Shown here one piece after another: positions 1 through 8,113 of a stretch of DNA of 64,000 bases. Within the stretch, counting starts at the first letter, position 1. Each line of letters starts with the position of its first letter. Under the pieces are notes generated by a model that was given only the letters and a program-made list of their open reading frames with translations, had not been told where the DNA came from and made no database searches. The translations under genes were made by a program, and so were the position numbers. The DNA is from Oscillospiraceae bacterium (lineage in GTDB: Bacteria > Bacillota > Clostridia > Oscillospirales > CAG-272): the NCBI GenBank assembly GCA_015063385.1, contig SVUG01000002.1, positions 62,001-126,000 on the forward strand. Reading direction: 5' to 3'.

Positions 1-1
1 G

Positions 2-1810
2 TTCTCGGGCAAGGAGCTAATCAGGGGCGAGCCCGACGCATCCTCCTTCCCCTCGGGCGGTCTTCGCGCCACCTTTGAGGCTCGCGGATACACAGCCTGG
101 GACCCTGCCTCTTACGCCTTTATCAAGGACGGCTCGCTCTACATTCCCACGGCATTCTGCTCGTTTGGCGGCGAGGCTCTGGACACCAAGACTCCCCTGC
201 TTCGCTCTATGGACGCCATAAGTGCGGAGGGACTGCGTATTCTGCGCCTGTTCGGTGACTCGGAGACGAAAAGAGTCGTTTCCAACGTGGGCGCGGAGCA
301 GGAGTATTTCCTCATCGACTCCGAGGACTTTAAGAAAAGGCGCGACCTCTATTTCTGCGGCAGGACGCTTTTCGGTGCGCCTGCGGTCAAGGGACAGGAG
401 CTTGACGACCATTATTTCGGTATTCTTCCCACGCGCGTGAGCGCGTTTATGAAGGAGCTCGACCTGGAGCTGTGGAAGCTCGGCATCGCGTCAAAGACCA
501 AGCACAACGAGGCTGCCCCCGCGCAGCACGAGCTGGCTCCCATCTTCACAAGCACCAATATTGCAGTTGACCAGAATCTTCTGACTATGGAATATATGCG
601 CAAGCTCGCGCCAAAATTCGGTATGGAGTGTCTGCTTGCGGAAAAGCCCTTTGAGGGCATCAACGGCTCGGGTAAGCACAACAACTGGTCTATCTCGACC
701 GATTCGGGCAGAAATCTTTTGAAGCCCGGCAAGCACCCTGCCGAGAACAAGCAATTTCTCTTAATTCTCGCCGCCGTCATTCGCGCGGTGGACGAGTATC
801 AGGACCTGCTCCGCATCTCTGCGGCAACGGCAGGCAACGACTGCCGCCTTGGCGGTCACGAGGCACCTCCCGCGATAATCTCGATATTTCTCGGTGAGGA
901 GCTTGAGACGCTCGTTAATTCGATAGTCGACGGCTCTGCCTACTCTGACGCCGAGCGCAAGTATATGTCGCTCGGAATTCCCTCTCTGCCCACTATCCGC
1001 AAGGATACGACCGACCGCAACCGCACCTCGCCCTTTGCCTTTACGGGCAACAAGTTCGAGTTCCGAATGGTCGGCTCGTCGCAGAATATTGCGCTTGCGA
1101 ACATCGTTATAAACACTGCCGTTGCCGAGTCGCTCTCCATTTTTGCAGACGCGCTTGAGGAGACTCTCGACTTTGACGGCACGCTCGACGCGCTTATTGC
1201 CGACACCCTGCGCCGTCACGGCAGAATTCTCTTCTCGGGCAACTCCTACTCGCAGGAATGGGAGGCCGAGGCTGCACGCAGAGGTCTCTCAAACTTCAAG
1301 ACCGCACCAGAGGCGTACGCCCACTTCACCGACGAGAAGAATATTGCCCTCTTTGGCAAATTCGGCGTTATGAGCGAGACCGAAATGCGCTCGCGCCGTG
1401 AGATTTTCTTCGAGAGCTACCGCAAGATTAAGAACATTGAGGCAAGGGTTATGCTGGAAATGACCGTCAGGGATATTATCCCCGCGGTGTCGAAATATAT
1501 CGGCAGCCTCACCGACAGTATAAATTCGCGCCTCACATTCTCAAAGACCGCAAATATCAGCGCCGAGCGCGATATTATCGAGAAGCTCTCGAATCTTCTC
1601 TCTGCGACCTACGAGGCGTACAACGCGCTTGAGCTGTCGGAAAAGGTCGCTATCTCCAAGACCGACTGCGAGGAGGCGGCGTTCTACTACAAGTCGAGCG
1701 TTATTCCGAGAATGGACGCGCTTCGTAAGTGCGTGGACGCTATGGAGGTCCTCACCGCGCGCGAGTATTGGCCGATTCCGACCTATGGAGATATAACGTT
1801 CAGAGTTTAA
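2..1810 (+). CDS. glnN: Type III glutamine synthetase, 5'-truncated by window edge
   Basis: ATP-dependent amidation of glutamate to glutamine in the cytoplasm. The ORF track starts at an internal Met (209), but the same frame is open to base 2 and the extra residues read as normal GSIII sequence, so about 602 C-terminal residues of a roughly 700-residue protein are present. GSIII signatures are visible: the [10 protein letters not shown] glutamate-binding segment, the catalytic-core stretch [14 protein letters not shown], and the long C-terminal helical extension of this class. GSIII enzymes are dodecamers typical of anaerobic Firmicutes and Bacteroidetes. A strong hairpin terminator follows directly, so the gene ends a transcription unit. 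The start and promoter lie outside the window. Confidence 0.96.
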   Translation, partial: FSGKELIRGEPDASSFPSGGLRATFEARGYTAWDPASYAFIKDGSLYIPTAFCSFGGEALDTKTPLLRSMDAISAEGLRILRLFGDSETKRVVSNVGAEQEYFLIDSEDFKKRRDLYFCGRTLFGAPAVKGQELDDHYFGILPTRVSAFMKELDLELWKLGIASKTKHNEAAPAQHELAPIFTSTNIAVDQNLLTMEYMRKLAPKFGMECLLAEKPFEGINGSGKHNNWSISTDSGRNLLKPGKHPAENKQFLLILAAVIRAVDEYQDLLRISAATAGNDCRLGGHEAPPAIISIFLGEELETLVNSIVDGSAYSDAERKYMSLGIPSLPTIRKDTTDRNRTSPFAFTGNKFEFRMVGSSQNIALANIVINTAVAESLSIFADALEETLDFDGTLDALIADTLRRHGRILFSGNSYSQEWEAEAARRGLSNFKTAPEAYAHFTDEKNIALFGKFGVMSETEMRSRREIFFESYRKIKNIEARVMLEMTVRDIIPAVSKYIGSLTDSINSRLTFSKTANISAERDIIEKLSNLLSATYEAYNALELSEKVAISKTDCEEAAFYYKSSVIPRMDALRKCVDAMEVLTAREYWPIPTYGDITFRV

Positions 1811-1826
1811 ATATTTGAATAAAACA

Positions 1827-1862
1827 CCCCGACAGGCGTCAAGTTCTGTCGGGGATATTTTT
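1827..1862 (+). terminator. Rho-independent terminator of glnN
   Basis: A 9-bp stem CCCCGACAG / CTGTCGGGG with a 10-nt loop is followed by ATATTTTTTTG. The stem overlaps the last codons of the convergent DUF6809-like gene, so terminator and coding sequence share bases. Confidence 0.85.
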
Positions 1863-2123
1863 TGTAGCCTCGGTAAGATATGCGGTAGCGAATTTCACAC
1901 CGCTTGAAAAGGCTTCGCGCGCGCAGACCTCTCTAAGCTCCATGGAAAGCTCGATATATCTTTTTAAAACCATATCGCCCTCGCCACCAAGAAGCACGCG
2001 CAGTCTGTCCTCCATTATCTCGATTTCTTTTACCAATTTGGCGTCTGACTTATCCTCTACCGCGCCAATCATCTGCATAGTGTCCCAAATTTTTGAAAGT
2101 ATAGAATCGTCCTTCTTGGTCAT
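1839..2123 (-). CDS. DUF6809-like small protein (paralogue of 46341..46610)
   Basis: A 94-residue, charged, probably helical protein of unknown function. The ATG at 2123 is chosen over the longer ORF because AGGAGAT lies just upstream and the promoter lies beyond it. The C-terminus has an FSSGVKFATAYLTEAT segment that matches FVKGIKFATSYLLAAI in the second small gene at 46.3 kb. This pattern resembles DUF6809 family proteins (often annotated hypothetical in gut Clostridia); the family name is from memory and unverified. It is transcribed divergently from an XRE regulator, from a near-consensus promoter overlapped by an operator-like dyad. Confidence 0.75.
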   Translation of the reverse strand: MTKKDDSILSKIWDTMQMIGAVEDKSDAKLVKEIEIMEDRLRVLLGGEGDMVLKRYIELSMELREVCAREAFSSGVKFATAYLTEATKNIPDRT

Positions 2124-2151
2124 ACTATATCTCCTAATGTTTTTTACTTTT

Positions 2152-2180
2152 ATTATACAACTGATTAATTGTAAAGTCAA
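2152..2180 (-). promoter_or_regulatory. Sigma-70-type promoter of the DUF6809-like gene
   Basis: On the minus strand TTGACT (2175-2180), a 17-nt spacer and TATAAT (2152-2157) precede the gene's AGGAG site. The spacer contains one of the two TACAA-N8-TTGTA dyads, so a bound repressor would cover the -10/spacer region. Confidence 0.8.
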
Positions 2181-2199
2181 TACAATTTATAAATTGTAT
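2156..2199. promoter_or_regulatory. Two operator-like dyads between divergent DUF6809-like and XRE genes
   Basis: Two inverted repeats share identical arms and spacing, TACAA-N8-TTGTA, at 2156-2173 and 2181-2198. The second extends to a perfect 20-bp palindrome (2180-2199). They are 25 bp apart start to start. The likely ligand, by inference, is the adjacent XRE protein acting as autorepressor and repressor of its divergent neighbour. Confidence 0.65.
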
Positions 2200-2232
2200 G
2201 TTAAAATTGTCAAAAAAGAAATCGGAGACAAT

Positions 2233-2451
2233 ATGTATTACTATAAAAGAGTGAGAGATTTGCGTGAGGACAACGACAAAAGCCAATCTCAAATTGCCAA
2301 ATATTTAAATATGAAGCAACAGCAGTATGCAAGATATGAAAACGGTATTCAAGAAATACCGTTGCATCACATGGTGGCTTTGGCAAGATATTATAACGTT
2401 TCTCTGGATTATCTTGCAGGACTTATTGACGAGCCAAAATCATTGAATTAA
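2233..2451 (+). CDS. Small XRE-family helix-turn-helix regulator
   Basis: A 72-residue single-domain DNA-binding protein. The ORF track extends it 97 residues upstream through the promoter region; the ATG at 2233 is preferred because it has GGAGAC upstream and the protein then begins at the HTH. Residues about 5-60 form a Cro/C1-type HTH: RDLREDNDKSQSQIAKYLN, then QQQYARYENG, and a C-terminal LARYYNVSLDYLAGL helix typical of stand-alone XRE repressors. It is divergent from the DUF6809-like gene with two dyads between them, a typical autoregulated arrangement. It ends at a bidirectional terminator shared with serA. Confidence 0.9.
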   Translation: MYYYKRVRDLREDNDKSQSQIAKYLNMKQQQYARYENGIQEIPLHHMVALARYYNVSLDYLAGLIDEPKSLN

Positions 2452-2479
2452 AAAAGAGTCGGAAATTCCGACTCTTTTT
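2451..2479. terminator. Bidirectional terminator between XRE gene and serA
   Basis: A perfect 14-bp stem AAAAAGAGTCGGAA / TTCCGACTCTTTTT with a 1-nt centre lies between convergent genes. It has a T-run on both strands and can stop both transcripts. Confidence 0.9.
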
Positions 2480-2483
2480 GCTT

Positions 2484-3647
2484 TTATTCAATTACACGAA
2501 CCTTAATAACACCCTCAATCGCCTCAATCTTGGGAATAATATCGGCGGGGATTTTTACGCTCATTTCAACTATAGTGTAAGCGAAATCGCCCTTCGAGCC
2601 GTTGGAGAGGTTCTCGATGTTGATGCCTGCGCCCGAAACGATACCCGTAATAGAGGCAAGCATATTCGCCACGTTCTTGTGGCAGATGCAGATACGCGAT
2701 GCGCCCGTGTGAGGAATGGAAACCGCAGGGAAATTGACCGAGTTCTTGATATTACCTGTCTCAAGGAACTCGCAAAGCTGTCTTGCCGCCATAACCGCAC
2801 AGTTGTCCTCGCTCTCGGCGGTAGATGCGCCAAGGTGGGGGATGCTGACTGTATTTTTCATATTAACGGTATCAGGAGTGGGGAAATCTGTCACGTATGC
2901 AGCTACTTTTCCGCTTTCAAGTGCAGCTTTCATATCCTCGGAGTTAACGAGGTCGGCACGGGCAAGGTTGATAATTCTGACACCGTCCTTCATCTTAGCG
3001 ATGGTTTCCTTGTTTATCATTCCGCGCGTGGTGGGAGTCGAGGGAACGTGGAGAGTGATGTAATCGGAGGAGGCGTAAATCTCGTCGTAGCTCTGCGCGT
3101 GGACGACAGCGCTCGAAAGACTCCAAGCCGCGTTAACCGTAAGGTAGGGGTCGCAACCGATTACCTTCATGCCGAGGTTCTTCGCGGTGTTCGCAACCAG
3201 ACCGCCAATCGCACCGAGGCCGAGAACGCCAAGCGTCTTGCCAAGGATTTCGCAGCCTGCGAACTTGGATTTTTCCTTCTCAACCGTCTTTGCAATATTC
3301 TCGTCAGCGGCGTTTGCCTTAACCCACTCGATACCGCCCACGACGTCGCGCGAGGCGAGAATCAGGGCCGCAACGGCAAGCTCCTTAACACCGTTGGCGT
3401 TAGCACCGGGGGTGTTGAATACGACGATACCGCGCTCGGCACACTTGTCGGTAGGAATATTGTTGACGCCTGCGCCTGCTCTTGCAATAGCGAGAAGCTC
3501 ACTGTCAAACTCCATCTCGTGAAGGCTCGCAGAGCGCACCATAATGGCGTCAGCGCCCTCAAGAGAGTCGGAAACCTCGTACACCGCCTTGTCAAACACG
3601 TTAGTGCCGACGGCGGCTATTTTATTCATAAGCTTAATCTTTCTCAT
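2484..3647 (-). CDS. serA: D-3-phosphoglycerate dehydrogenase
   Basis: NAD-dependent oxidation of 3-phosphoglycerate to 3-phosphohydroxypyruvate, the first step of serine synthesis. The 387-residue protein has the N-terminal substrate domain with AGAGVNNIP, a Rossmann segment (TLGVLGLGAIGGLVANTA), the active-site region HLGASTAESEDNCA, and a C-terminal ACT domain of about 70 residues usually used for serine feedback. An internal Met seven codons in is a possible alternative start, but AAGG lies upstream of the first. It is the second gene of a serC-serA operon, 12 bp after serC. No serB is seen in the window. Confidence 0.97.
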   Translation of the reverse strand: MRKIKLMNKIAAVGTNVFDKAVYEVSDSLEGADAIMVRSASLHEMEFDSELLAIARAGAGVNNIPTDKCAERGIVVFNTPGANANGVKELAVAALILASRDVVGGIEWVKANAADENIAKTVEKEKSKFAGCEILGKTLGVLGLGAIGGLVANTAKNLGMKVIGCDPYLTVNAAWSLSSAVVHAQSYDEIYASSDYITLHVPSTPTTRGMINKETIAKMKDGVRIINLARADLVNSEDMKAALESGKVAAYVTDFPTPDTVNMKNTVSIPHLGASTAESEDNCAVMAARQLCEFLETGNIKNSVNFPAVSIPHTGASRICICHKNVANMLASITGIVSGAGINIENLSNGSKGDFAYTIVEMSVKIPADIIPKIEAIEGVIKVRVIE

Positions 3648-3659
3648 AATCTTACCTTA

Positions 3660-4775
3660 TTATTTCTGAATCTTGGGATTGTCAATAGCAAACTGCTTCA
3701 TAAACTCTACGAGCTTTTCTACGCCCTCGTAAGGCATCGCGTTGTAGATGGACGCGCGCATACCGCCTACGCTTCTGTGTCCCTTGAGGTTCACAAGACC
3801 TGCGGCAGCAGCCTCCTTGGCAAACTTTTTGTCAAGCTCGCCGTCGCCCGTCACGAATACCACGTTCATCATGCTGCGGCATTTCTTGTCAACGGGTGCG
3901 GTGTAGTACGCCTGACCGGGACCGTCGAGGTAATCGTAAAGCAGGCTCGCCTTCTTCTCGTTGCGGCGCTTCATTTCATCAAGGCCGCCGATGGAAAGTA
4001 TCCACTCGAACACGAGCTTTGCCATATAAATGCACCAGCAGGGAGGAGTGTTATACATAGAGTCGTTCTCTGCCATGAGCTTGTAGTCAAGCATCGCAGG
4101 AGCGTCCTCACGCGCGCCGCCGATAAGGTCGTTGCGCACGATAACGATTGTGACGCCTGCGGGAGCGATATTCTTCTGCGCGCCTGCGTAGATAAGGCCG
4201 AACTTGGTCACGTCAACCGGCTCGGAGCAGATGCAGGAGGACATATCGGCAACAAGGGGAATGTTGCCCGTGTCGGGCACGTAGTGGAACTTCGTTCCGT
4301 ATATAGTATTATTGAAGCAAATGTGCACGTAGTCAGCGTCGGGACGGAAGTCTGCACGAGTAGTCTCGGGCACTGTGGAGAAGGTGGGCGATGCGCCTGC
4401 GCTCGACGCTGCAATAGCAATATCACCGTACTTCTTAGCCTCCATAGCCGCCTTCTTCGAGAACTGGCCTGACACGATGTAGTCGGCGCACTTGTGCTCG
4501 GAGAGGAGGTTGAGAGGAACTGCTGCAAACTGCGTCGATGCACCACCCTGAAGGAAAAGCACCTTGTAGTTTGCGGGAATGTTCATCAGCTTGCGAAGTG
4601 CGTCCTCCGCATCGTGAAGAATCTGCTCGAACTCAGGGGTACGGTGGCTCATCTCCATTACCGACATTCCTGACTCGCCATAACAGAGCATCTCTGCCTG
4701 AGCGCGCTCAAGAACCTCGAGAGGAAGCATGGAAGGACCTGCGGAAAAGTTATAAACTCTATCCATTTTGTTCAC
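3660..4775 (-). CDS. serC: Phosphoserine aminotransferase
   Basis: PLP-dependent conversion of 3-phosphohydroxypyruvate and glutamate to O-phosphoserine, the second step of serine synthesis. The 371-residue protein begins with YNFSAGPSMLP, typical of SerC, and carries the PLP lysine in GLIYAGAQKNIAPAG. The track start is a GTG (4775); an ATG three codons downstream (4766) is equally plausible since neither has a strong Shine-Dalgarno. A consensus promoter lies upstream and serA follows after 12 bp. Operon order is serC then serA. Confidence 0.97.
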   Translation of the reverse strand: MNKMDRVYNFSAGPSMLPLEVLERAQAEMLCYGESGMSVMEMSHRTPEFEQILHDAEDALRKLMNIPANYKVLFLQGGASTQFAAVPLNLLSEHKCADYIVSGQFSKKAAMEAKKYGDIAIAASSAGASPTFSTVPETTRADFRPDADYVHICFNNTIYGTKFHYVPDTGNIPLVADMSSCICSEPVDVTKFGLIYAGAQKNIAPAGVTIVIVRNDLIGGAREDAPAMLDYKLMAENDSMYNTPPCWCIYMAKLVFEWILSIGGLDEMKRRNEKKASLLYDYLDGPGQAYYTAPVDKKCRSMMNVVFVTGDGELDKKFAKEAAAAGLVNLKGHRSVGGMRASIYNAMPYEGVEKLVEFMKQFAIDNPKIQK

Positions 4776-4827
4776 CGTATTATCTTCAAAAAAGATAACC
4801 CTTTCTAAAAAAAATAATAATACAAAA

Positions 4828-4856
4828 ATTATACTACAACACTAAATAATTGTCAA
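4828..4856 (-). promoter_or_regulatory. Consensus promoter of serC-serA
   Basis: On the minus strand, exact TTGACA (4851-4856), a 17-nt spacer and exact TATAAT (4828-4833), about 50 nt upstream of the serC start. Confidence 0.88.
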
Positions 4857-4963
4857 CAGTTTTTTTAAACCTTGCGCATTTTGACGATGTATATGAGAAA
4901 TAGTAATACCCTTTTCTCTGCCATAATAATTATATGTAGAAAAAACGGTATGTTGTGCGGGTT

Positions 4964-5024
4964 GGTTTGATGAGCGTACGGGTCAACCACCGACAGAAAA
5001 AGAAAAAGCACCACTTCTGTGGTG
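4964..5024 (+). repeat. 61-bp direct repeat, copy 1 (tRNA-Glu tail derivative)
   Basis: Identical over 61 bp to 5320-5380. It begins GGTTTGATGAGCGTACGGGT and ends in CTTCTGTGGTG. It contains an inverted, near-exact duplicate (GTACGGGTC-ACCACC plus one inserted A) of the 3' end and trailer of the tRNA-Glu gene at 5392-5466. This copy is no longer next to a tRNA. Confidence 0.85.
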
Positions 5025-5319
5025 TCGTTATCTAACTTTGTTTGGTGCATACCGCGAATGCGGTATATTGGCTGGCGAGCAGAAGGCACTCGCAATTAGT
5101 ACAAAAAGCGCAATCAAATCAAATAGTACCGCGAGCGCCAAACAAGTACGGGAATGCGAAGCCTTTTGTCCGGAGCACCCGTATGGGAATCCGCCTCGTC
5201 CTTCGAGGTTTCTCGCAGAGAAACGACGAGGCGGTGATTCGCCCCCATAGCGCACTCCTATTTGACTTGCAAATTAAGCATATCAAAAATATGCTTTTGC
5301 TTACTTTGCACGTGCGCTG
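5025..5319. other. Gene-free interval with a long imperfect inverted repeat
   Basis: No convincing gene; the short ORFs here overlap one another on both strands and lack ribosome sites. The main structure is an imperfect inverted repeat at 5182-5249: GGGAATCCGCCTCGTC pairs with GACGAGGCGGTGATTC plus flanking bases, and an inner hairpin GTTTCTC-GCA-GAGAAAC sits inside. It lies between the two 61-bp direct repeats. Confidence 0.6.
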
Positions 5320-5380
5320 GGTTTGATGAGCGTACGGGTCAACCACCGACAGAAAAAGAAAAAGCACCACTTCTGTGGTG
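5320..5380 (+). repeat. 61-bp direct repeat, copy 2
   Basis: Identical to 4964-5024. Here the repeat runs into the tRNA-Glu trailer, so GTACGGGTCAACCACCGACAG on the plus strand faces CTGTCGGTGGTGACCCGTAC, giving a long hairpin around the tRNA terminator. Confidence 0.85.
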
Positions 5381-5384
5381 CTTT
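5352..5384 (-). terminator. tRNA-Glu terminator
   Basis: On the minus strand, AAAGCACCAC-AGAA-GTGGTGCTTT is followed by TTCTTTTTC, immediately after the tRNA 3' CCA. Confidence 0.85.
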
Positions 5385-5391
5385 CTGTCGG

Positions 5392-5466
5392 TGGTGACCC
5401 GTACGGGAATCGAACCCATGTTTCGGCCTTGAGAGGGCCACGTCTTAGCCGCTTGACCAACGGGCC
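5392..5466 (-). tRNA. tRNA-Glu (anticodon CTC), CCA encoded
   Basis: Folds as a full cloverleaf. Acceptor GGCCCGT pairs with ACGGGTC, the discriminator is A, and CCA is encoded. The D arm is GTC/GAC. The anticodon stem TGGCC/GGCCG encloses loop CTCTCAA, which gives anticodon CTC (reads GAG). The T arm is ATGGG-TTCGATT-CCCGT. It has its own promoter and terminator. The 3' end is partly duplicated in inverted orientation nearby. Confidence 0.95.
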
Positions 5467-5486
5467 ATTTTGTTGGTTGCCCGACT

Positions 5487-5515
5487 ATTATACTACTTTT
5501 TTCTCGGTTTGTCAA
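5487..5515 (-). promoter_or_regulatory. Promoter of tRNA-Glu
   Basis: Minus strand TTGACA (5510-5515), 17-nt spacer, TATAAT (5487-5492), about 20 nt before the tRNA 5' end. Confidence 0.9.
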
Positions 5516-5616
5516 GTGGTTTTGGAAAAGTTTTTTGTAAAAATGCACTTTTATTTGAAAGTGGCTGTTTTTTGCTGATTTTTGGTTGTTTTTTTATATT
5601 TTCCTGCCTTTTACTG

Positions 5617-5645
5617 TTGATTTTCAGCTCTGACAATGCTAAAAT
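5617..5645 (+). promoter_or_regulatory. Putative promoter of the AraC-family gene
   Basis: TTGATT (5617-5622), 17-nt spacer, TAAAAT (5640-5645), about 30 nt upstream of the ATG at 5678. Confidence 0.6.
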
Positions 5646-5677
5646 AATATAATAAAGTAAAATATTTTGGAGTTAAA

Positions 5678-6517
5678 ATGAACTACGTTAGCTTTAATCC
5701 GGTGGTGCGCTCGGTATCACTTTATGAAAAAAATATGCGCTCCGAGGAGTGCGTCGGCTACGACTGCAGGCTGATTTACATGATTTCAGGTGATATTGCA
5801 GCGACGGTCGGCGGCAAAAAGCTCGGACATATCGGTCCGGGAAGCCTGCTTTATATCCCTGCGGGAATGCCGTACAGGCTAAAGAGCAAATATATGCGCG
5901 CGGTGGTTGTCAGCTTCGACCCGACCGACGACTGTCCTCTGCCCGAGGAGAGAATTGCGCCCGTGCCTGTTGCCGATTACGATGAGGCTCTCGCGCACAA
6001 ATCGGGAATTATGCCACCGCTTGACGACTGTATTCTTCTCACCGAAATGGAATCCGAGCGAGAGGCGTTCATAAATATGAGCGAGATTTTCACCTCGGCA
6101 GAGGGACTCTACCGTGCACAGCTGTCGGCTATGGTTAAGCTCGTGATGCTTAGAGTAGTTGAGGTGTCCGACGAGTCGGCCCTGCCTGCCAGAATGGTTG
6201 AGTCGCTCGACTCCTATATCAGAGAAAACTGCTCGGACGAGATTTCCAATACCGAAATCGGCGCGATTTTCGGCTACCACCCCTTCTACGTCAGCCGTAT
6301 GCTTAAGGACAAAAAGGGCATGACTCTGCGTCAGTACATAATCGCCTACCGACTCAAGCGCGCAAAGCGGCTGCTAGAGCTGACGGACAAGAGCGCGCAG
6401 GAAATTGCCGAGGAGTGTGGCTTTACCGACGCGTCCTATTTTGCCAAGAGCTTCAAGAGTGCTTTTGGAGTCACTCCAAAGGATTACAGAAACGGTTTTA
6501 AGAACGATTTTATTTGA
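5678..6517 (+). CDS. AraC-family transcriptional regulator
   Basis: A 279-residue regulator with an N-terminal cupin-like sensing domain (about 1-120, with GPGSLLYIPAGMPYRLK) and a C-terminal double helix-turn-helix (about 180-275, ending AEECGFTDASYFAKSFKSAFGVTPKDYR). The cupin probably binds a small ligand, commonly a sugar. The target is not evident, since the following gene is a housekeeping rRNA methyltransferase. A GGAG site precedes the ATG. Confidence 0.93.
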   Translation: MNYVSFNPVVRSVSLYEKNMRSEECVGYDCRLIYMISGDIAATVGGKKLGHIGPGSLLYIPAGMPYRLKSKYMRAVVVSFDPTDDCPLPEERIAPVPVADYDEALAHKSGIMPPLDDCILLTEMESEREAFINMSEIFTSAEGLYRAQLSAMVKLVMLRVVEVSDESALPARMVESLDSYIRENCSDEISNTEIGAIFGYHPFYVSRMLKDKKGMTLRQYIIAYRLKRAKRLLELTDKSAQEIAEECGFTDASYFAKSFKSAFGVTPKDYRNGFKNDFI

Positions 6518-6553
6518 TTTTGACAACTTTTGTTGTCATTTTAGGTGTTTTTT

Positions 6554-7927
6554 ATGGGTTTTAAGAAAAACGAGGTCTTTGTTGCAGATATAATTGACAT
6601 CACAAATCTCGGCTTTGGCGTAGCCAAGCGCGAGGGCGAGGTGGTGTTCGTCAGCGGCACTGTGCCCGGCGACGTTGTGCGCGTTAAGATAATAAAAAGT
6701 GAAAAGAGCTATTCGATAGGTCGCGCCGAGGAGATTATAACTCCCTCGCCAATGCGAGTCGGGGACAGATGCGAGAATTCCGCCTGCCGAAGCTGCGCCT
6801 ACAAGTGCATCTCATACTCCGACGAGGCAAAAATCAAGGAGGAGTCGGTGCGACAGGTCTTCAAAAAGGCAGGGCTGTCCGAGGTGCGCGTGATGCCGCT
6901 GGTTAAGTCGCCCATCGAGCGCGGATACAGAAATAAGGCGCAGTACCCCGTGGCACGCGGCAAGGGCGGTGAGTATATCATCGGCTTCTTCGCCCCGAAG
7001 AGTCACCGCGTGACCGAGGCGGCAGACTGCCCTCTCGCACCTGATGTGTTTTCTGAAATTTTGGAGCTTTTGCGTGCGTTTTTTGCCGAAAAACAAATTT
7101 CGGTATACGACGAGGTAAGCGGTGAGGGGCTTCTGCGTCATATTTATTTGCGTCGGGGCGAGGTGTCGGGCGAAATTTTAATTACCTTAGTAATTAACGG
7201 CTGCGCACTTCCACATTCCGACGAGCTTACAGCTCGCATTTGCGAGCGCTTCCCCTCCGTAGTCGGCGTGCTGCTCAATATCAACGAGAAAAGCACGAAC
7301 GTCATTCTCGGAGAGAAATTTATCACCCTCTTTGGCAGGGATTATATATTCGACACGCTGGGCGGTGTGCGGCTGAAAATTACCGCACCGTCGTTCTATC
7401 AGGTCAACCACTCGGCCGCCGAGCTGCTTTATGCCAAGGCGAAGGAGCTGGCCTCTCCCACGAAGGACGACCTTCTCCTCGACCTCTACTGCGGTGCAGG
7501 CTCTATCGGTCTGTCTATGGCTGACGCGGCGGGAGAGGTTATCGGAATTGAGATAGTCGAGAGCGCGGTCGAGTGTGCTCGCTTCAATGCTGAGGCAAAC
7601 GGCATAGCAAACGCATCTTTCTACGCAGGCGATGCAAGCGAGGCGGCAAGACTGCTCGCTCCTGCCGAAGCCGAGCGCGGTGGAAAAATTCTGCCCGATA
7701 TAGTTATCCTCGACCCACCGAGAGCAGGCACGACAAAGGAGCTTATCGAGCATATCGCCACCCTCGCACCGAAAAAGGTGGTCTATATCTCCTGCAACCC
7801 GCAAACGCTGGCAAGGGATATGGTTGTTTTCAAAGAATTCGGCTACGTAGGCAATGAGGTCACGCCGTTTGATTTGTTCCCAATGACAGGGCACGTCGAA
7901 AGTGTCGTTTGTCTGACAAGAAAATGA
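6554..7927 (+). CDS. rlmD: 23S rRNA (uracil-5-)-methyltransferase, RlmD/RumA family
   Basis: SAM-dependent 5-methylation of a uridine in 23S rRNA. The track start is a GTG at 6545; the ATG at 6554 (MGFKKNE) is preferred, with AGG eight bases upstream. The 457-residue protein has an N-terminal TRAM domain (about 8-60), the [4Fe-4S] cysteines C73/C78/C81/C85 region (CENSACRSCAYKC), SAM motif LDLYCGAGSIGL, PPRAG, and the nucleophile segment YISCNPQTLARD. The last codons (HVESVVCLTRK) and the 3' trailer recur twice downstream after small genes, suggesting the 3' end was an insertion target. RumA versus the RlmCD/TrmA subfamily is not resolved. Confidence 0.93.
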   Translation: MGFKKNEVFVADIIDITNLGFGVAKREGEVVFVSGTVPGDVVRVKIIKSEKSYSIGRAEEIITPSPMRVGDRCENSACRSCAYKCISYSDEAKIKEESVRQVFKKAGLSEVRVMPLVKSPIERGYRNKAQYPVARGKGGEYIIGFFAPKSHRVTEAADCPLAPDVFSEILELLRAFFAEKQISVYDEVSGEGLLRHIYLRRGEVSGEILITLVINGCALPHSDELTARICERFPSVVGVLLNINEKSTNVILGEKFITLFGRDYIFDTLGGVRLKITAPSFYQVNHSAAELLYAKAKELASPTKDDLLLDLYCGAGSIGLSMADAAGEVIGIEIVESAVECARFNAEANGIANASFYAGDASEAARLLAPAEAERGGKILPDIVILDPPRAGTTKELIEHIATLAPKKVVYISCNPQTLARDMVVFKEFGYVGNEVTPFDLFPMTGHVESVVCLTRK

Positions 7928-8028
7928 GTGAAAATCGGCTTAAAATATGCAAAAATCAAGCCGTTTTAAACGATTTTGAGATAAAAATCCAAAAAATCGG
8001 TGTTCAAAAACAAAAATGCCCCAATTTT
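7892..8028 (+). repeat. rlmD 3'-end repeat, copy A (native)
   Basis: Last 12 codons of rlmD plus about 100 bp of trailer, ending at CCCCAATTTTG. Copies B (8564-8752) and C (9311-9502) share this segment. It contains a GGCTT...AAGCC stem and then diverges from B and C. Confidence 0.8.
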
Positions 8029-8040
8029 GCCTTGGGACAA

Positions 8041-8073
8041 ATGATAGTTTTGAGCGAAACTCAAAACTATCAT
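8041..8073. repeat. Perfect 14-bp inverted repeat
   Basis: ATGATAGTTTTGAG-CGAAA-CTCAAAACTATCAT is a perfect hairpin. It sits where copy A diverges from B and C and upstream of the first orphan gene. No T-run follows, so it is not a typical terminator. Confidence 0.75.
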
Positions 8074-8113
8074 TTACAGCTGTTTGGTATAACATGTCGA
8101 AAGGAGTTGAAAT

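Noticed and set aside
2478-4472. 664-residue plus-strand ORF
   Set aside because: Antisense shadow of serA and serC, which have full family motifs, a promoter and ribosome sites; the ORF has none.
4865-5326. Several 70-94-residue ORFs on both strands before tRNA-Glu
   Set aside because: Mutually overlapping, made of repeat sequence, no ribosome sites.
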